From NCBI RefSeq assembly GCF_038502225.1, contig NC_091303.1, positions 32,293,530 through 32,357,529 of the forward strand: 64,000 nt of DNA. Direction: 5' to 3'. Positions 40,287-51,308 of this stretch are shown one piece after another. This DNA is from Cherax quadricarinatus (Eukaryota; Arthropoda; Malacostraca; Decapoda; Parastacidae). The notes beneath the pieces were generated by a model. It ran no database searches and was not told the origin of the DNA. It saw only the letters and a program-made list of their open reading frames with translations. Both the position numbers and the translations under genes were made by a program. Each line of letters begins with the position of its first letter. Position 1 is the first letter of the stretch.

Positions 40287-40288
<2 letters not shown>
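37978..40288 (-). mobile_element. CR1-like LINE copy 4
   Basis: Reverse-strand copy from 3' terminus to the end of the nuclease domain, one of the least damaged. A single frame runs from 40228 to about 38320 with two nonsense changes (near 39836 and 39494, the latter TGG to TGA in SPWVLREG). Then one C is lost in a C-run near 38322 relative to copy 6. Its subfamily 3' end (GAGGTTGCGGGGGTCGAGTC) matches copy 6. Confidence 0.9.
38315..39490 (-). pseudogene. CR1-like reverse transcriptase, 391-codon open frame
   Basis: Covers nearly the complete [52 protein letters not shown] (catalytic Asp), [34 protein letters not shown] (FADD), [30 protein letters not shown] and [10 protein letters not shown]. 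It ends at a one-base deletion; the last 87 codons continue in another frame (38058-38318). All catalytic residues are present. Confidence 0.9.
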
Positions 40289-40331
<43 letters not shown>

Positions 40332-40420
40332 TGTGTGTGTGTGTGTGTGTGCGTGTGTGTGTGTGTGTGTGTGTCTGTGTGTGCGTGTGTGCGTGTGTGT
40401 GTGTGTGTGTTTGGGTGTGT

Positions 40421-40485
<65 letters not shown>

Positions 40486-40498
40486 CGTGTGTGTGTGT

Positions 40499-40550
<52 letters not shown>

Positions 40551-40584
40551 GTGTGTGTGCGTGTGTGTGAGTTTGTGTGTGTGC

Positions 40585-40650
<66 letters not shown>

Positions 40651-40688
40651 GTGTGTGTGTGTGTGTGTATGTGTGTGTGTGCGTGTGT

Positions 40689-40738
<50 letters not shown>
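40289..40738. repeat. (TG)n joining CR1-like copies 4 and 5, 0.45 kb
   Basis: Longest TG tract here, with GCG, GAG and TCT variants. Open frames of alternating Val/Cys or Thr/His across it are meaningless. Confidence 0.98.
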
Positions 40739-40741
<3 letters not shown>

Positions 40742-40818
40742 CACCTAATTGTACTCACCTAATTTTGGCTGCAGGGGTCGAGACTCAGCTCCTGGCCCCG
40801 CCTCTTGACTGATCGCTA

Positions 40819-41846
40819 CTAGGTCCTCTCCCTCTCTGCTTCCTGAGCTTTGTCATACCTCTTCTTAAAACGATGTATGGTTCCTGCCTCCACTACTTCA
40901 CTTGCTAGGCTATTCCACTTCCTGACGACTCTATGACTGAAGAAATACTTCCTAACGTCCCTGTGACTAGTCTGAGTCTTCAGCTTCCAGTTGTGACCCC
41001 TCGTTTCTGTGTCCCCTCTCTGGAACATCCTATCTCTGTCCACCTTGTCTATTCCCCGCAGTATCTTGTATGTCGTTGTCATGTCTCCCCTGTCCCTTCT
41101 GTCCTCCAGTGTCGTCAGTCCGATTTCCCTCAACCTTTTCTCGTACGATATTCCCCTGAGCTCTGGGACTAGCCTTGTTGCAAACCTTTGTACTCTCTCT
41201 AACTTCTTCACGTGCTTGACCAGGTGTGGGCTCCAGACTGGTGCTGCATACCCCAGTATGGGCCTAACATACACAGTGTACAGTGTCTTGAACGATTCCT
41301 TGTTAAGGTACCGGAACGCTATTTTCAGGTTTGCCATGCGCCCGTATGCTGCAGCAGTTATTTGGTTGATGTGTGCCTCCGGTGACGTGCTCGGTGTTAT
41401 GGTCACCACAAGGTCTTTCTCCCTGAGTGAGGTCTGTAGTCTTTGTCCACCTAGCCTATACTCTGTCTGCGGTCTTCTTTGCCCCTCCCCAATCTTACTT
41501 CAGTTACATTGTCATAAAACTCCAGAAGGTTTGTGACACAGAATTTGCCTGCCATGAACCCATGCTGGTTTTCATTTATAATCTTGTTCCGTTCCAGGTG
41601 TTCCACCACTCTCCTCCTGATAATCTTCTCCATGACTTTGCACACAATACATGTCAGAGACACAGGTCTGTAGTTTAGTGCCTCATTTCTGTTTCCTTTC
41701 TTAAATATTGGGACTACATTTGCTGTCTTCCATTTCTCAGGTAGTTGCCCAGTTTCAAGGGATGTGTTGAAGATTGTGGTTAGGGGCACACAGAGCATCT
41801 CTGCTCGTTCTCTAAATACCCATGGGGAGATGTTGTCCGGTCCCAT
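40819..41846 (-). pseudogene. CR1-like RT of copy 5, catalytic core deleted
   Basis: 41451-41846 gives SPWVFRERAEMLCVPLTTIF and NYRPVSLTCIVCKVMEKIIR up to LLEFYDNVTEV; 40819-41409 gives [26 protein letters not shown]-like ILGYAAPVWSPHLVKHVK and the C-terminus. The intervening palm (first Asp block, GVPQGS, FADD) is missing. The copy cannot encode a working RT. Confidence 0.85.
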
Positions 41847-42447
41847 CGCCTTTGAGGTATCAGGTCACTTAGTAGCTTCTGCACCTCCTCCTCGGTTGTT
41901 CGTATGTCATCCAACACTTATTGGTATATTCCCTCTTGATGTTCCCTTCTGTGCTGTCTTCCCAGAACCCTTCCTGTCTCTACTGTAAAAACTTCCTTAA
42001 ATCTCCTGTTTAGCTCCTCGCATACCTCCTGATCATTTCTTGTGAGTTCTCCACCTTCTGTCCTCAGTCTGATCACCTGGTCTTTGACTGTTGTCTTCCT
42101 CCTGATTTGGCTATACAACAGTTTCGGGTCAATTTTGGTTTTCGATGCTATGTTATTTTCATACTCTCGCTGGGCCTCCCTCCTTACCTGTGCATACTCG
42201 TTCCTGGCTCTGCTACTGATTTCCCTATTTTCATGTGTTCTCTGCCTTCTGTACTTTTTTCATTCTCTATTGCACTTTATTTTTGCCTCCTCACACCGTC
42301 GGGTAAACCAGGGGCACGTTCTGGTCTTCCCATTGTTTCTGTTTCCCTTGGGAATAAAGCTTTCCACTGCCTCCTTACATTTTGTTGTTACATATTCCAT
42401 CATTCATTCACTGGCTTTCCTGCCAGTTCTCTGTCCCACGGAACCTC

Positions 42448-43250
42448 CTACAGGAAGTTTCTCAACCCTATGTAGTCCCCTCTTTTATAGTCAGGCTTTT
42501 CCCATTCAACTCCTGTTACTCTCTCCACTTGCAACTCTACTATGTATTCAAAGCACAGAACCACGTGGTCACTAGCTCCTATGGGACTCTCATATGTGAT
42601 GTTCTCAATGTCTGAACGGCCCATGGTGAACACAAGGTCCAATCTGGCTGGTTCATCCTCCCCTCTCACTCTGGTAGTGTCCTTAACATGTTGGTGATTG
42701 AGGTTTTCCAGCACCACATCCAACATCTTGGCTCTCCATGTTTCGGGACCCCTATGTGGCTCCAGGTTTTCCAAGTCAATCTCCCTGTGGTTGAAATCCC
42801 CCATAACCAGTAACTTTGCTCTACTGTAGTGAGCTCTTCTTGCCACCTCAGCAAGTGTGTCCACCATTGCTCTGTTGCTCTCTTCATATTCCTCTCTTGG
42901 CCTCCTGCAGTTCTGTGGTGGATTATACGTCAGTGCAATGACCACCTTGTGCTCCCCAGACTGAAGTGTACCTACTATGTAGTCCCTCTCTCCTGTCTCG
43001 TCTATGCCTCCCATTTTCTCGAATTTCCATCGGTTTTATATGAGCAGAGCAACCCCTCCTCCCCCTCCGCCCCTTCTATCTTTCCTCATGATCTGGTATT
43101 CTCGTGGGAAGATTGCATCTTTTATTGCCTCCGTGAATTTTGTTTCTGTAACTGCTATGATGTCTGGAGACTTCTCATTGATTCTTTCTTGCAATTCCTC
43201 ATATTTATTTGTTAATCCATCTGCATTTGTGTACCAAACCTTCAACTTCT
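42448..43250 (-). pseudogene. CR1-like EEP endonuclease, copy 5
   Basis: Begins in the frame with KLKVWYTNADGLTNKYEELQ, then ITETK-like VTETKFTEAIKDAIFP (43036-43250); a second frame from 43014 carries GDFNHREIDLENLEPH, LDLVFTMGRSDIENI and GASDHVVLCFEY. Catalytic Glu, GDFN and SDH are all visible. One frameshift near 43030. Confidence 0.85.
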
Positions 43251-43439
43251 GTTCTAATACTGTAACTGTGGTCCTGGGGGAATACTTTGGTTGGGAGAGC
43301 AGGAGCCCTGGTTGGGGCCTGTGGGGGGTTGTAGAGGAGGTGGAGGAAGAGCTCCCATATGGGGTTGCTGTAGGGATAGGGTTCGTGGTGTGGGGGGTGG
43401 GAACAGAGGGATCGGTGTGTGATGGTTGGTTTGGATTGT

Positions 43440-44489
43440 TCAGTTGGCTTGGGGGTGTCGTGGCTGGAGTCCTTCTGCAGGTGTTTCTGAGGGGTGTGCT
43501 TGTCCTTCCACCTGTTCCTGGGTTATTCTGCTCTCCTTTTTCATTTCCTCCCATTCCTCCTTTCGTTTTTGCACTCTCTCTTTCAGTATCATCCTTTCCT
43601 CCTGTGTTCTGTCTCGATGGAGGTACACACTCATGAACTCCTGTTTGCCTCTCAGCCGTGCTTTCTCCTGCAGGATCATGGTTTTGGTTGATTCTGCCTT
43701 GAAAATACTTTGAGAGGCCGATTCCTTTTCTTTGTGAACCACCCGATTCTCCGAAAATTTGCCACCTGGGTCATGTCTCCCTCGCCTATCACCTTCATGA
43801 TACCTTCAATCTCTTTTTTCTCCTCCTGCTTTCTTTCCTCATAAGATTCCCCTTTAGATTCGTCTAGCCCATAGGCAAAAACTGATCTCTCCCTTTCCAC
43901 CTCCCACTGTGACTCCCATTGCATCCTCTTAGGTGTTTTAGTTCCTTCCCGTGGAGTGTTCCTTCCTTCAGTCACTTCCCTAGCTGTGGCCCCTATGCTC
44001 ATTGGTTTGTCCTTCCTGCTCACCTGTTCCTGGCCCCCACAAGTGTCTGGTAAGGTCCCTGCAAATGTCCTAGTTTCTTCAATGTCTTCCAACCTCTCAT
44101 TCTGTCCTAGTGTGCTCCCTGTCTTTGTTTTGGCCCCATGTGGGTTTGACAGGACCTCTGCATACAGTTTAGCTTCCATGCTCCCTTCAGACCTGTTGTC
44201 TGTCTCTGATGTAGACATTGCTGATGCCACTTCTGTAATATCTGTGTCTCTTGGCTGTTTCAGATGTCTCAGCTCCTCTTCTAATCTCTGTATCTTGGCT
44301 TCTGCTACTGTGGCATGTTGCTCCCATCTTCTGGATTCTGCTGCTAACCTCTCCTCCAACTTCCTTGTAAGCTAATCTAGCCTCCTTCCCCAGTCTTCCT
44401 CCCTTTTTTTGAGCTCTGCCTCCCAGTCCTCCCTCCCAGATTCGTCCTTCGGGGCCCTTTGTTCTCATCCTAGTTCTAGGTTGCCCCAT
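43440..44489 (-). pseudogene. CR1-like ORF1 (coiled-coil and RNA-binding type)
   Basis: Frames 44187-44489, 43676-44359 and 43440-43742. Shows a coiled-coil (MEERLAAESRRWEQHATVAE, AKIQRLEEELRHLKQ), a polar linker, a conserved block with RSVFAYGLDESKGESYEERK, VANFRRIGWF and RPLKV, then ILQEKARLRGKQEFMSVYLH with RDRTQEERMILKERVQ, as in nucleic-acid-binding ORF1 proteins of LINEs. A proline-rich region follows that joins the nuclease frame, so ORF1 and ORF2 may be fused or overlapping. A similar ORF1 lies at 60293-60670. Confidence 0.75.
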
Positions 44490-44499
44490 TGCTCCACAG

Positions 44500-44705
44500 A
44501 AGGAAGGGGGAGAGATGGCTAGGGGGAGGGAATAGATGGTTAGGGGGAGTGGGGATGGGTGGTTATGGGGGAGGGGGAGGATGGTTATTGTAGGGGAAGA
44601 GGTGGTTGGGGGAGGGGGTTAGATGGTTTAGGGGAAGGGTTAGATGGTTTGGGAGAGGGGTAAGTGGCTAGGGGAGGGGGAGAGGTGGTTAGAGGAATGG
44701 GGAGT
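44500..44705. repeat. G-rich degenerate repeat (GGTTAGGGGGAG-like)
   Basis: About 15 diverged units of 12-18 bp such as GATGGTTAGGGGGAG. Lies at the 5' side of CR1-like copy 5 and could be its 5' untranslated region or an independent minisatellite. Several runs of three to five G suggest quadruplex potential. Confidence 0.65.
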
Positions 44706-44741
44706 ACGTGTTTGTGTCAAGTGTATATGTGCTTGTGTATG

Positions 44742-46009
44742 TACTCACCTAGTTCTCACCTAGTTGAGGTTGCGGGGGTCGAGTCCGAGCTCCTGGCCCC
44801 ACCTCTTCACTGATCGCTACTAGGTCACTCTCCCTGAGCCGTGAGCTTTATCATACCTCTGCTTAAAGCTATGTATGGATCCTGCCTCCACTACATCGCT
44901 TCCCAAACTATTCCACTTACTGACTACTCTGTGGCTGAAGAGATACTTCCTAACATCCCTGTGATTCATCTGTGTCTTCAGCTTCCAACTGTGTCCCCTT
45001 GTTACTGTGTCCAATCTCTGGAACATCCTGTCTTTGTCCACCTTGTCAATTCCTCTCAGTATTTTGTATGTCGTTATCATGTCCCCCCTATCTCTCCTGT
45101 CCTCCAGTGTCGTCAGGTTGATTTCCCTTAACCTCTCCTCGTAGGACATACCTCTTAGCTCTGGGACTAGTCTTGTTGCAAACCTTAGCACTTTCTCTAG
45201 TTTCTTTACGTGCTTGGCTAGGTGTGGGTTCCAAACTGGTGCCGCATACTCCAATATGGGCCTAACGTACACGGTGTACAGGGTCCTGAACGATTCCTTA
45301 TTAAGATGTCGGAATGCTGTTCTGAGGTTTCCTAGGCGCCCATATGCTGCAGCAGTTATTTGGTTGATGTGCGCTTCAGGAGATGTGCCTGGTGTTATAC
45401 TCTCCCCAAGATCTTTTTCCTTGAGTGAGGTTTGTAGTCTCTGGCCCCCTAGACTGTACTCCGTCTGCGGTCTTCTTTGCCCTTCCCCAATCTTCATGAC
45501 TTTGCACTTGGTGGGATTGAACTCCAGGAGCCAATTGCTGGACCAGGTCTGCAGCCTGTCCAGATCCCTTTGTAGTTCTGCCTGGTCTTCGATCGAGTGA
45601 ATTCTTCTCATAAACTTCACGTCATCTGCAAACAGGGACACCTCAGAGTTTATTCCTTCCGTCATGTCGTTCACAAATACCAGAAACAGCACTGGTCCTA
45701 GGACTGACCCCTGTGGGACCCCGCTGGTCACAGGTGCCCACTCTGACACCTCGGTACGTACCATGACTCGCTGCTGTCTTCCTGACAAGTATTCCCTGAT
45801 CCATTGTAGTGCCTTCCCTGTTATCCCTGCTTGGTCCTCCAGTTTTTGCACCAATCTCTTGTGTGGAACTGTGTCAAACGCCTTCTTGCAGTCCAAGAAA
45901 ATGCAATCCACCCACCCCTCTCTCTCCTGTCTTACTGCTGTCACCATGTCATAGAACTCCAGTAGGTTTGTGACACAGGATTTCCCATCCCTGAAGCCAT
46001 GTTGGCTGT
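44742..46009 (-). mobile_element. CR1-like LINE copy 6, intact truncated RT
   Basis: Reverse-strand copy, 5' truncated at SQHGF by a (TA)n tract. From there to its stop near 44820 the RT frame is open without interruption for about 390 codons. It is nearly identical to copy 4. The 3' terminus is TACTCACCTAGTTCTCACC next to a weak TG-rich stretch (44705-44741). Confidence 0.9.
44820..46009 (-). CDS. CR1-like reverse transcriptase, 5'-truncated but open
   Basis: Uninterrupted frame: [40 protein letters not shown] (catalytic Asp), [34 protein letters not shown] (FADD), [73 protein letters not shown] and a final [13 protein letters not shown]. No start codon of its own; the frame continues upstream only through the (TA)n tract as YIYI, which is not genuine. 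The N-terminal fingers are missing, so it is not expected to work. The best-preserved RT in the window. Confidence 0.85.
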
Positions 46010-46620
<611 letters not shown>

Positions 46621-46630
46621 AGTTAGTCAG

Positions 46631-46719
46631 TACACAAATAACCCGCACATAAAAGAGAGAAGCTTACGACGACGTTTCGGTCCGACTTGGACAATTGACA
46701 AAGTCGGGTTATTTGTGTA
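46631..46719. repeat. Short palindromic repeat P5
   Basis: Perfect 15-bp arms TACACAAATAACCCG (46631-46645) and CGGGTTATTTGTGTA (46705-46719). The reverse strand holds GTCC-AAGTC-GGAC, a hairpin, followed by CGAAACGTC. The GAAAC after a hairpin is shared with P1, P2 and P4. Confidence 0.75.
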
Positions 46720-46744
46720 TCGTTCCAGTTACGGTATTGTTCCT

Positions 46745-47249
46745 TTTTGTTATTTAAGTTAGTCAGTGATGTGCACCTTTAGTGAACAGATAGGGCCACT
46801 CCCCTCGCCCCTCATCCATGGTCCCCTCCCTTCGCCACTCATCCCAGGTCGCCTCCCCAAATCCCGGTCTGGGCCTTCTGCCTGCCTCTCCAAGGGTGTT
46901 GCCTCTTATTGCCCCACCAATTACTCTCACTACCGCTCGCTGTTCCCCATCCTCATCCCCCATGTATCCATGTTGTCCTTCACCCGTTATCCCACATCTG
47001 GCGCCCTCCCACGCCCACGATGTCAGCAACCTCACAAGATGTGCCGGGTTCCCAGGAATCTCCACAATAGAGCCAACGCCGTGGAATCCGTCCATCCGTC
47101 CACAAGGCATCTGCCAGGTGTGCCACAGGGATTAGCACTCAATCCCTCAAATGGCAACATCTGCGCACACAATTGATGTCTAGGCTCCCGGAGAGCTCCA
47201 AATGGGAACTATGAACAGCCCCTCCCACCAAACAGAGGTAAAAGCTACC
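46745..47249. other. Unassigned C-rich sequence upstream of the F/YLDDG-type LINE
   Basis: Proline-rich by-product frames only. Could be the 5' part of the element that follows, but no conserved motif is visible. Confidence 0.35.
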
Positions 47250-47519
47250 TTGACTTCACCTCTACAGAGGACCTAAAATCTGCAATCAAATTAACATCCA
47301 CCAGGGCGCTGACACACAGCCCCAAAGCACCTCGCCCTCAAGCTGCTAGCAAATTCGCTGACCTCTTGAAGAAAGTCAATGATACCCTGTCCCACCAAGA
47401 AGGGACAAATCACCAGCAACATCTGTTATCAGGGCAATAAATACATTCTCTAGAGATGACAACCCCATCCATCTTCCCTCTAGGGCGACAAACACCTGCC
47501 GGGCAAATGCCAACAACAG

Positions 47520-48400
47520 GACACCTGACACCTCAAAAATCAAAGCTCAAATTAGCAAAAAAATAGAAGCGGGTAATACTATTGGAGCACTGAGGCTTAT
47601 AACTAGTGAGGATACCATCACTCCTTAGGACGTCATTACAGCACAAGCCCTGAAGGACAAACATCAACCCAGGCCTCCCAGTACCAACACTGACCTCCCT
47701 GACATTGCAGCAGGTGAGGAACATTTAACCTTACAGGATGCTGATGTGTATAAAGCTGATATGTCATTTCCACAGGGCTCAGCAGGAGGTTTCACCGGTT
47801 TAAGGCCACAACACTTAAAAACAAATGCTCAATCCAGCACTTGGTGATGTTACAGAGAGGGGGCTGTCTGAACTCACTAAATTTTCCAATGTATGCCTGG
47901 CCTGCTGTGTCTCAGAGGCCATTCGACCCCTCTACTTTGGTGCCTCACTATGTGCCCTCTGAAAAAGGATGGAGGAATCAAGCCCATTACAGTGGGCAAC
48001 ACCCTTTGGCGCCTAGTCGCCAGGGCTGCAGTAAGAATGGTGAATCAAGAGGCTACTGCAATTTTAATGTTCAGGCTACTGCAATGTTGAAACCAACTCA
48101 GCTCGGTTTTGGTGTTCAACAAGGCTGTGAAGCAGCTGCCCACACAGCACGAGTATGCATCAACAACATGTTCGATGAAAAAGCCTTGATCAAATTGGAT
48201 TTTACCAACGTTTTCAACTTAGTCAGAAGGAATGCTGCTCTCCAAGCAGTTTCCAGACACTTCCCTTCCCTCTATCCCTTCATACAATCGTGTTATAGTG
48301 TGACTTCTAAACTATTGTTGAAGGGCCATGAAATTGACTCGCGTGAGGGTGTGAAACAGGGCAACCTTCTCGCCCCCTTTGTATTCTGTCTGGTCATCAC
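47520..48400 (+). pseudogene. F/YLDDG-type RT, N-terminal and palm part
   Basis: Pieces: SKIKAQISKKIEAGNTIGAL then RLITSEDTITP; DMSFPQGSAGGFTGLRPQHL then KTNAQSST; YFGASLCALKKDGGIKPITV then GNTLWRLVARAAV; LGFGVQQGCEAAAHTARVCI; ALIKLDFTNVFNLVRRNAAL (LDF..VFN is the first catalytic Asp block); EGVKQGNLLAPFVFCLVI. Frames alternate (47841-48400 and 47893-48090). These blocks follow the order of a family I recognise from other invertebrates but cannot name. Confidence 0.65.
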
Positions 48401-49409
48401 TGATGAGGGCATAAAGAGCTACATAAGCAAGTTTTCCGATGACACCAAAATAGGCCGTCGAATTAAATCTGACGAAGACATTAGAGCACTCCAGGAAGAT
48501 TTGAATAGACTGATGCAGTGGTCGGAGAAGTGGCAGATGCAGTTTAATATAGACAAATGCAAAGTTCTAAACATTGGACAGGAAAATAACCATGCCGCAT
48601 ATAAACTAAATAATGTAGATCTTAATACTACTGATTGCGAAAAGGATTTGGGAGTTCTGGTTAGCAGTAACCAAGACAACAGTGCATAAGTGTTTGCAAT
48701 AAAGATAACAGAATCCTTGGCTTCATATCATGAAGCATAAATAATAGGAGTCCTCAGGTTGTTCTTAAACTCTGTATATCCTTGGTTAGGCCTCATTTAG
48801 ACTATGCTGCTCAGTTTAGGTCATCGTATTACAGAATGGATATAAATACTCTGGAAAACGTACAGAGGATGACAAAGTTGATCCCATGTATCAGAAATCT
48901 TCCCTATGAGGATACACTGAGGGCCCTGAATCTGCACTCTCTAGAAAGGCATAGAATTAGGGGGGATATGATTGAGGTGTATAAATTGAAGATAGGAATG
49001 AATAAAGGGGATGTAAATAGTGTGCTGAAAATATCTAGCCTAGACAGGACTCACAGCAAACATTTTAAGTTGGAAAAATTCAGATTCAGGAAAGATATAG
49101 GAAAGCACTGGTTTGGCAATAGAGTTGTGGATGAGTGGAACAAACTCCCGAGTACAGTTATAGAGGCTAAAACGTTGTGTAGTTTTAAAAATAGGTTAGA
49201 AAAAAAATACATAAGTGGGTGAGGGTGGGTGTGAATTGGATCTGATTAGGTTGTGCTACTAGGTCAGTTGTCGTGTTCCTTCCTTAAGTGAATGCGACCT
49301 GATCTGACTAGGTTGGGGCATTGGCTTTTGCCAGTAGGAGACTTGGACCTGCCTCGCATGGACCAGTAGGCCTGCTGCAGTGTTCCTTCTTTCTTATGTT
49401 CTTATGTTA
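48401..49409 (+). mobile_element. Nested CR1-like LINE 3' fragment with TTCTTATG tail
   Basis: Inserted between FCLVI and the TEVLSSELNIWFLDDG segment of the host LINE. Starts EGIKSYISKFSDDTKIGRRI (FSDD replaces FADD), then MQWSEKWQMQFNIDKCKVLN, KDLGVLVSSNQD, a frameshift, and an open 146-codon frame at 48782-49222 with MVRPHLDYAAQFRSSYYRMD, LPYEDTLRALNLHSLERHRI, FGNRVVDEWNKLPSTVIEAK. The 3' end reads GACCAGTAGGCCTGCTGCAG, then TTCTTATGTTCTTATG: an 8-bp tail typical of CR1 elements. A different subfamily from copies 1-9. Confidence 0.85.
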
Positions 49410-50960
49410 AGACACAGAAGTGCTCTCCAGTGAACTCAATATCTGGTTCTTGGATGATGGTAACCTAGCTGGCACTAAAGAATCTTTCCTAGAGGACATC
49501 AGAAAAATTAAAGACATGGGAGAGAGCCTGGGCCTATCTTTAAACCCCATCAAATGTAAAATAATTTTTACCAATCGACAGATGATCCAGAACAGTTGCG
49601 CTGTTTTACCAGGAGCACGAGCCATTGATCCAGCCAACAGCACTCTCCTTGGTGCTCCTTTTGGGCTCAGTGCCAATGTTCTGATCCTAGAAATGAAAAT
49701 CTCAGACCTCAGGACGATGGAAGGCAGGATGAAAGACACTGATACACATGATTCCTTCTACCTATGAAAGACACTGATATTCATGATGCCTTCTAAATAC
49801 TCACCAGGTGCCTGTCCATCCCAAAACTTACCTACTTCCCAAGATGTTCCCCAGCCTTCAGCAGTCTGAAGCTCAAGGAATATGTCTACCTCTTTAAGAC
49901 CATGCTAGAGAGTGTACTGAATTTTTCCCTTGAAGATGGACAGTGGTTGCAAGCCTCGCTTCCAGTCAGGCTTGGGGGGCTGGGAGTACGCAAATCCTCC
50001 CAGGATGCTGGTAGGGCAATTCTTCCGGACAACCTCAGTGACTCAGCAGGAATACAGGACTCTGGCTTTGCCAGTGCCATCACTGAATAGGAGACTTTCG
50101 CTGCCCTAACAGCAAAACCTATTGCAGCACTGACCTACAAACAGTCAGGTTGGGATGGTCCCATCGCTAAAAAGGTCCTTGCCAACATGCTTAGGGATGC
50201 AACATCAGACAGGGAGACTACCCATCTCCAATCTGTGAATGCACATCACTCTGGGGACTTCCTCCAAACAGTTTCCATTTCGGTAATGGGAACATGCCTC
50301 GACCCTAAGACTCTCCGTATTGCAGTGGCTCAGCGCCTCGCTGCCCCATTTCACACGGAATATACATGTACATGTACGTGAATGTACGTGTATTTGCAGT
50401 GATGTGCAAGCCGACCAATATGGTCTACATGGTCTTAACTGCTCCAAAATCATGAGTTGGCACGCCAGACACAATGAAGTCTCTCAGTTGGATGCCCAGC
50501 TGAGATAGAGCCCCGAACAATAGCAGCTAACAATACTTACAACCCTAACCGCCCTGATGGGATCACCATCTATCCTTGGAAGAATGGCAAGCTCTTAGCA
50601 TGGGACTATACCTGTATATCAACGCTGGCTGACACCTGCATCCGTCACAGTGTTGGGTGACAGGGAGGAGCTGCTGATCACAGGGAGGAGTACAAGATTG
50701 GCTAGTACAGAGACATAAGAAAACAGTATCAATTTGTCCCTGTGGTAGCAGAGACCTTGGGATCAGTGGGAAAAAATGCCACATGTTCCTTTAAGGAACT
50801 GGTTTGCAGACTCATCGACACCACCAGGTACCCAATGGTGGTCATTTTCATGTTCCAGCGCCACAGCGTGGCCTTCTAGAGGGGAAATGCTTGCTGCATA
50901 CTTGGCTCGTGTCCGGCTTCGGAGGGGATGGAAGAGATTCATAATCTTTGATATAATGTA
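49410..50960 (+). pseudogene. F/YLDDG-type RT, catalytic block to C-terminus
   Basis: Frame 49420-49767 holds ELNIWFLDDGNLAGTKESFL (catalytic DD), LGLSLNPIKCKIIF and NSTLLGAPFGLSANV. Then WLQASLPVRLGGLGVRKSSQ (about 49950), SGDFLQTVSISVMGTCLDPK and IAVAQRLAAPFHTEYTC, leading into a C...C...GLHGLNCSKIMSWHARHNEV pattern (CCHC-like). RPDGITIYPWKNGKLLAWDY follows: R-PD...D spacing resembling PD-(D/E)XK nucleases. The tail has QFVPVVAETLG. Several stops and frameshifts. Confidence 0.65.
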
Positions 50961-51158
50961 GCAATGTATACATGTTTGTATTTTTGGGGCAGTGTATTCT
51001 TTTTGTAAATAAAGTTCAATTAGAATATAAGGGGTGGTAGAGGAATAAAATATTTAAACAGCTCGCGGGAGAACCTTGAGTTTTCCCTTAAGGACGTTTA
51101 TTCTCTTCTCTGAGGATGAGGGTCCCCAGTACAGTTGTAGAGGTGGTACCTCCCTATA

Positions 51159-51308
<150 letters not shown>

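Larger units (their letters stand above)
40739..44499 (-). mobile_element. CR1-like LINE copy 5, longest, with ORF1
   Basis: Reverse-strand copy spanning 3' end, RT, linker, nuclease and ORF1. A deletion near 41497 joins KEDRRQ directly to TEVRLGR and removes about 0.45 kb, including the GVPQGS and FADD blocks. Three TACTCACC-type repeats form the 3' end. The 5' side merges into a G-rich block (44500-44705). Confidence 0.9.
47250..50960 (+). mobile_element. LINE with F/YLDDG-type RT and C-terminal CCHC plus nuclease-like domain
   Basis: Forward element unlike the EEP-type LINEs here. Order: helical N-terminal part (47270-47700), RT palm up to QGNLLAPFVFCLVI (48400), a nested CR1-like insertion (48401-49409), RT resuming with ELNIWFLDDGNLAGTKESF, thumb, a zinc-type motif near 50400, and a segment with RPDGITIYPWKNGKLLAWDY. 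Frames change many times. A putative AATAAA lies near 51008. No EEP nuclease is present, which suggests a restriction-like endonuclease as in R2-type elements, but the clade is not certain. Confidence 0.65.

Noticed and set aside
40280..40744. Val-Cys and Thr-His repeat frames (also at 35885, 60675 and 16613)
   Set aside because: Translation of (TG)n/(CA)n tracts.
44500..44705. Telomeric repeat array
   Set aside because: Units are irregular and 12-18 bp; not TTAGG, the common arthropod telomere unit.
48419..48679. Reverse-strand frame of 86 codons
   Set aside because: Shadow of the nested CR1-like RT on the forward strand.
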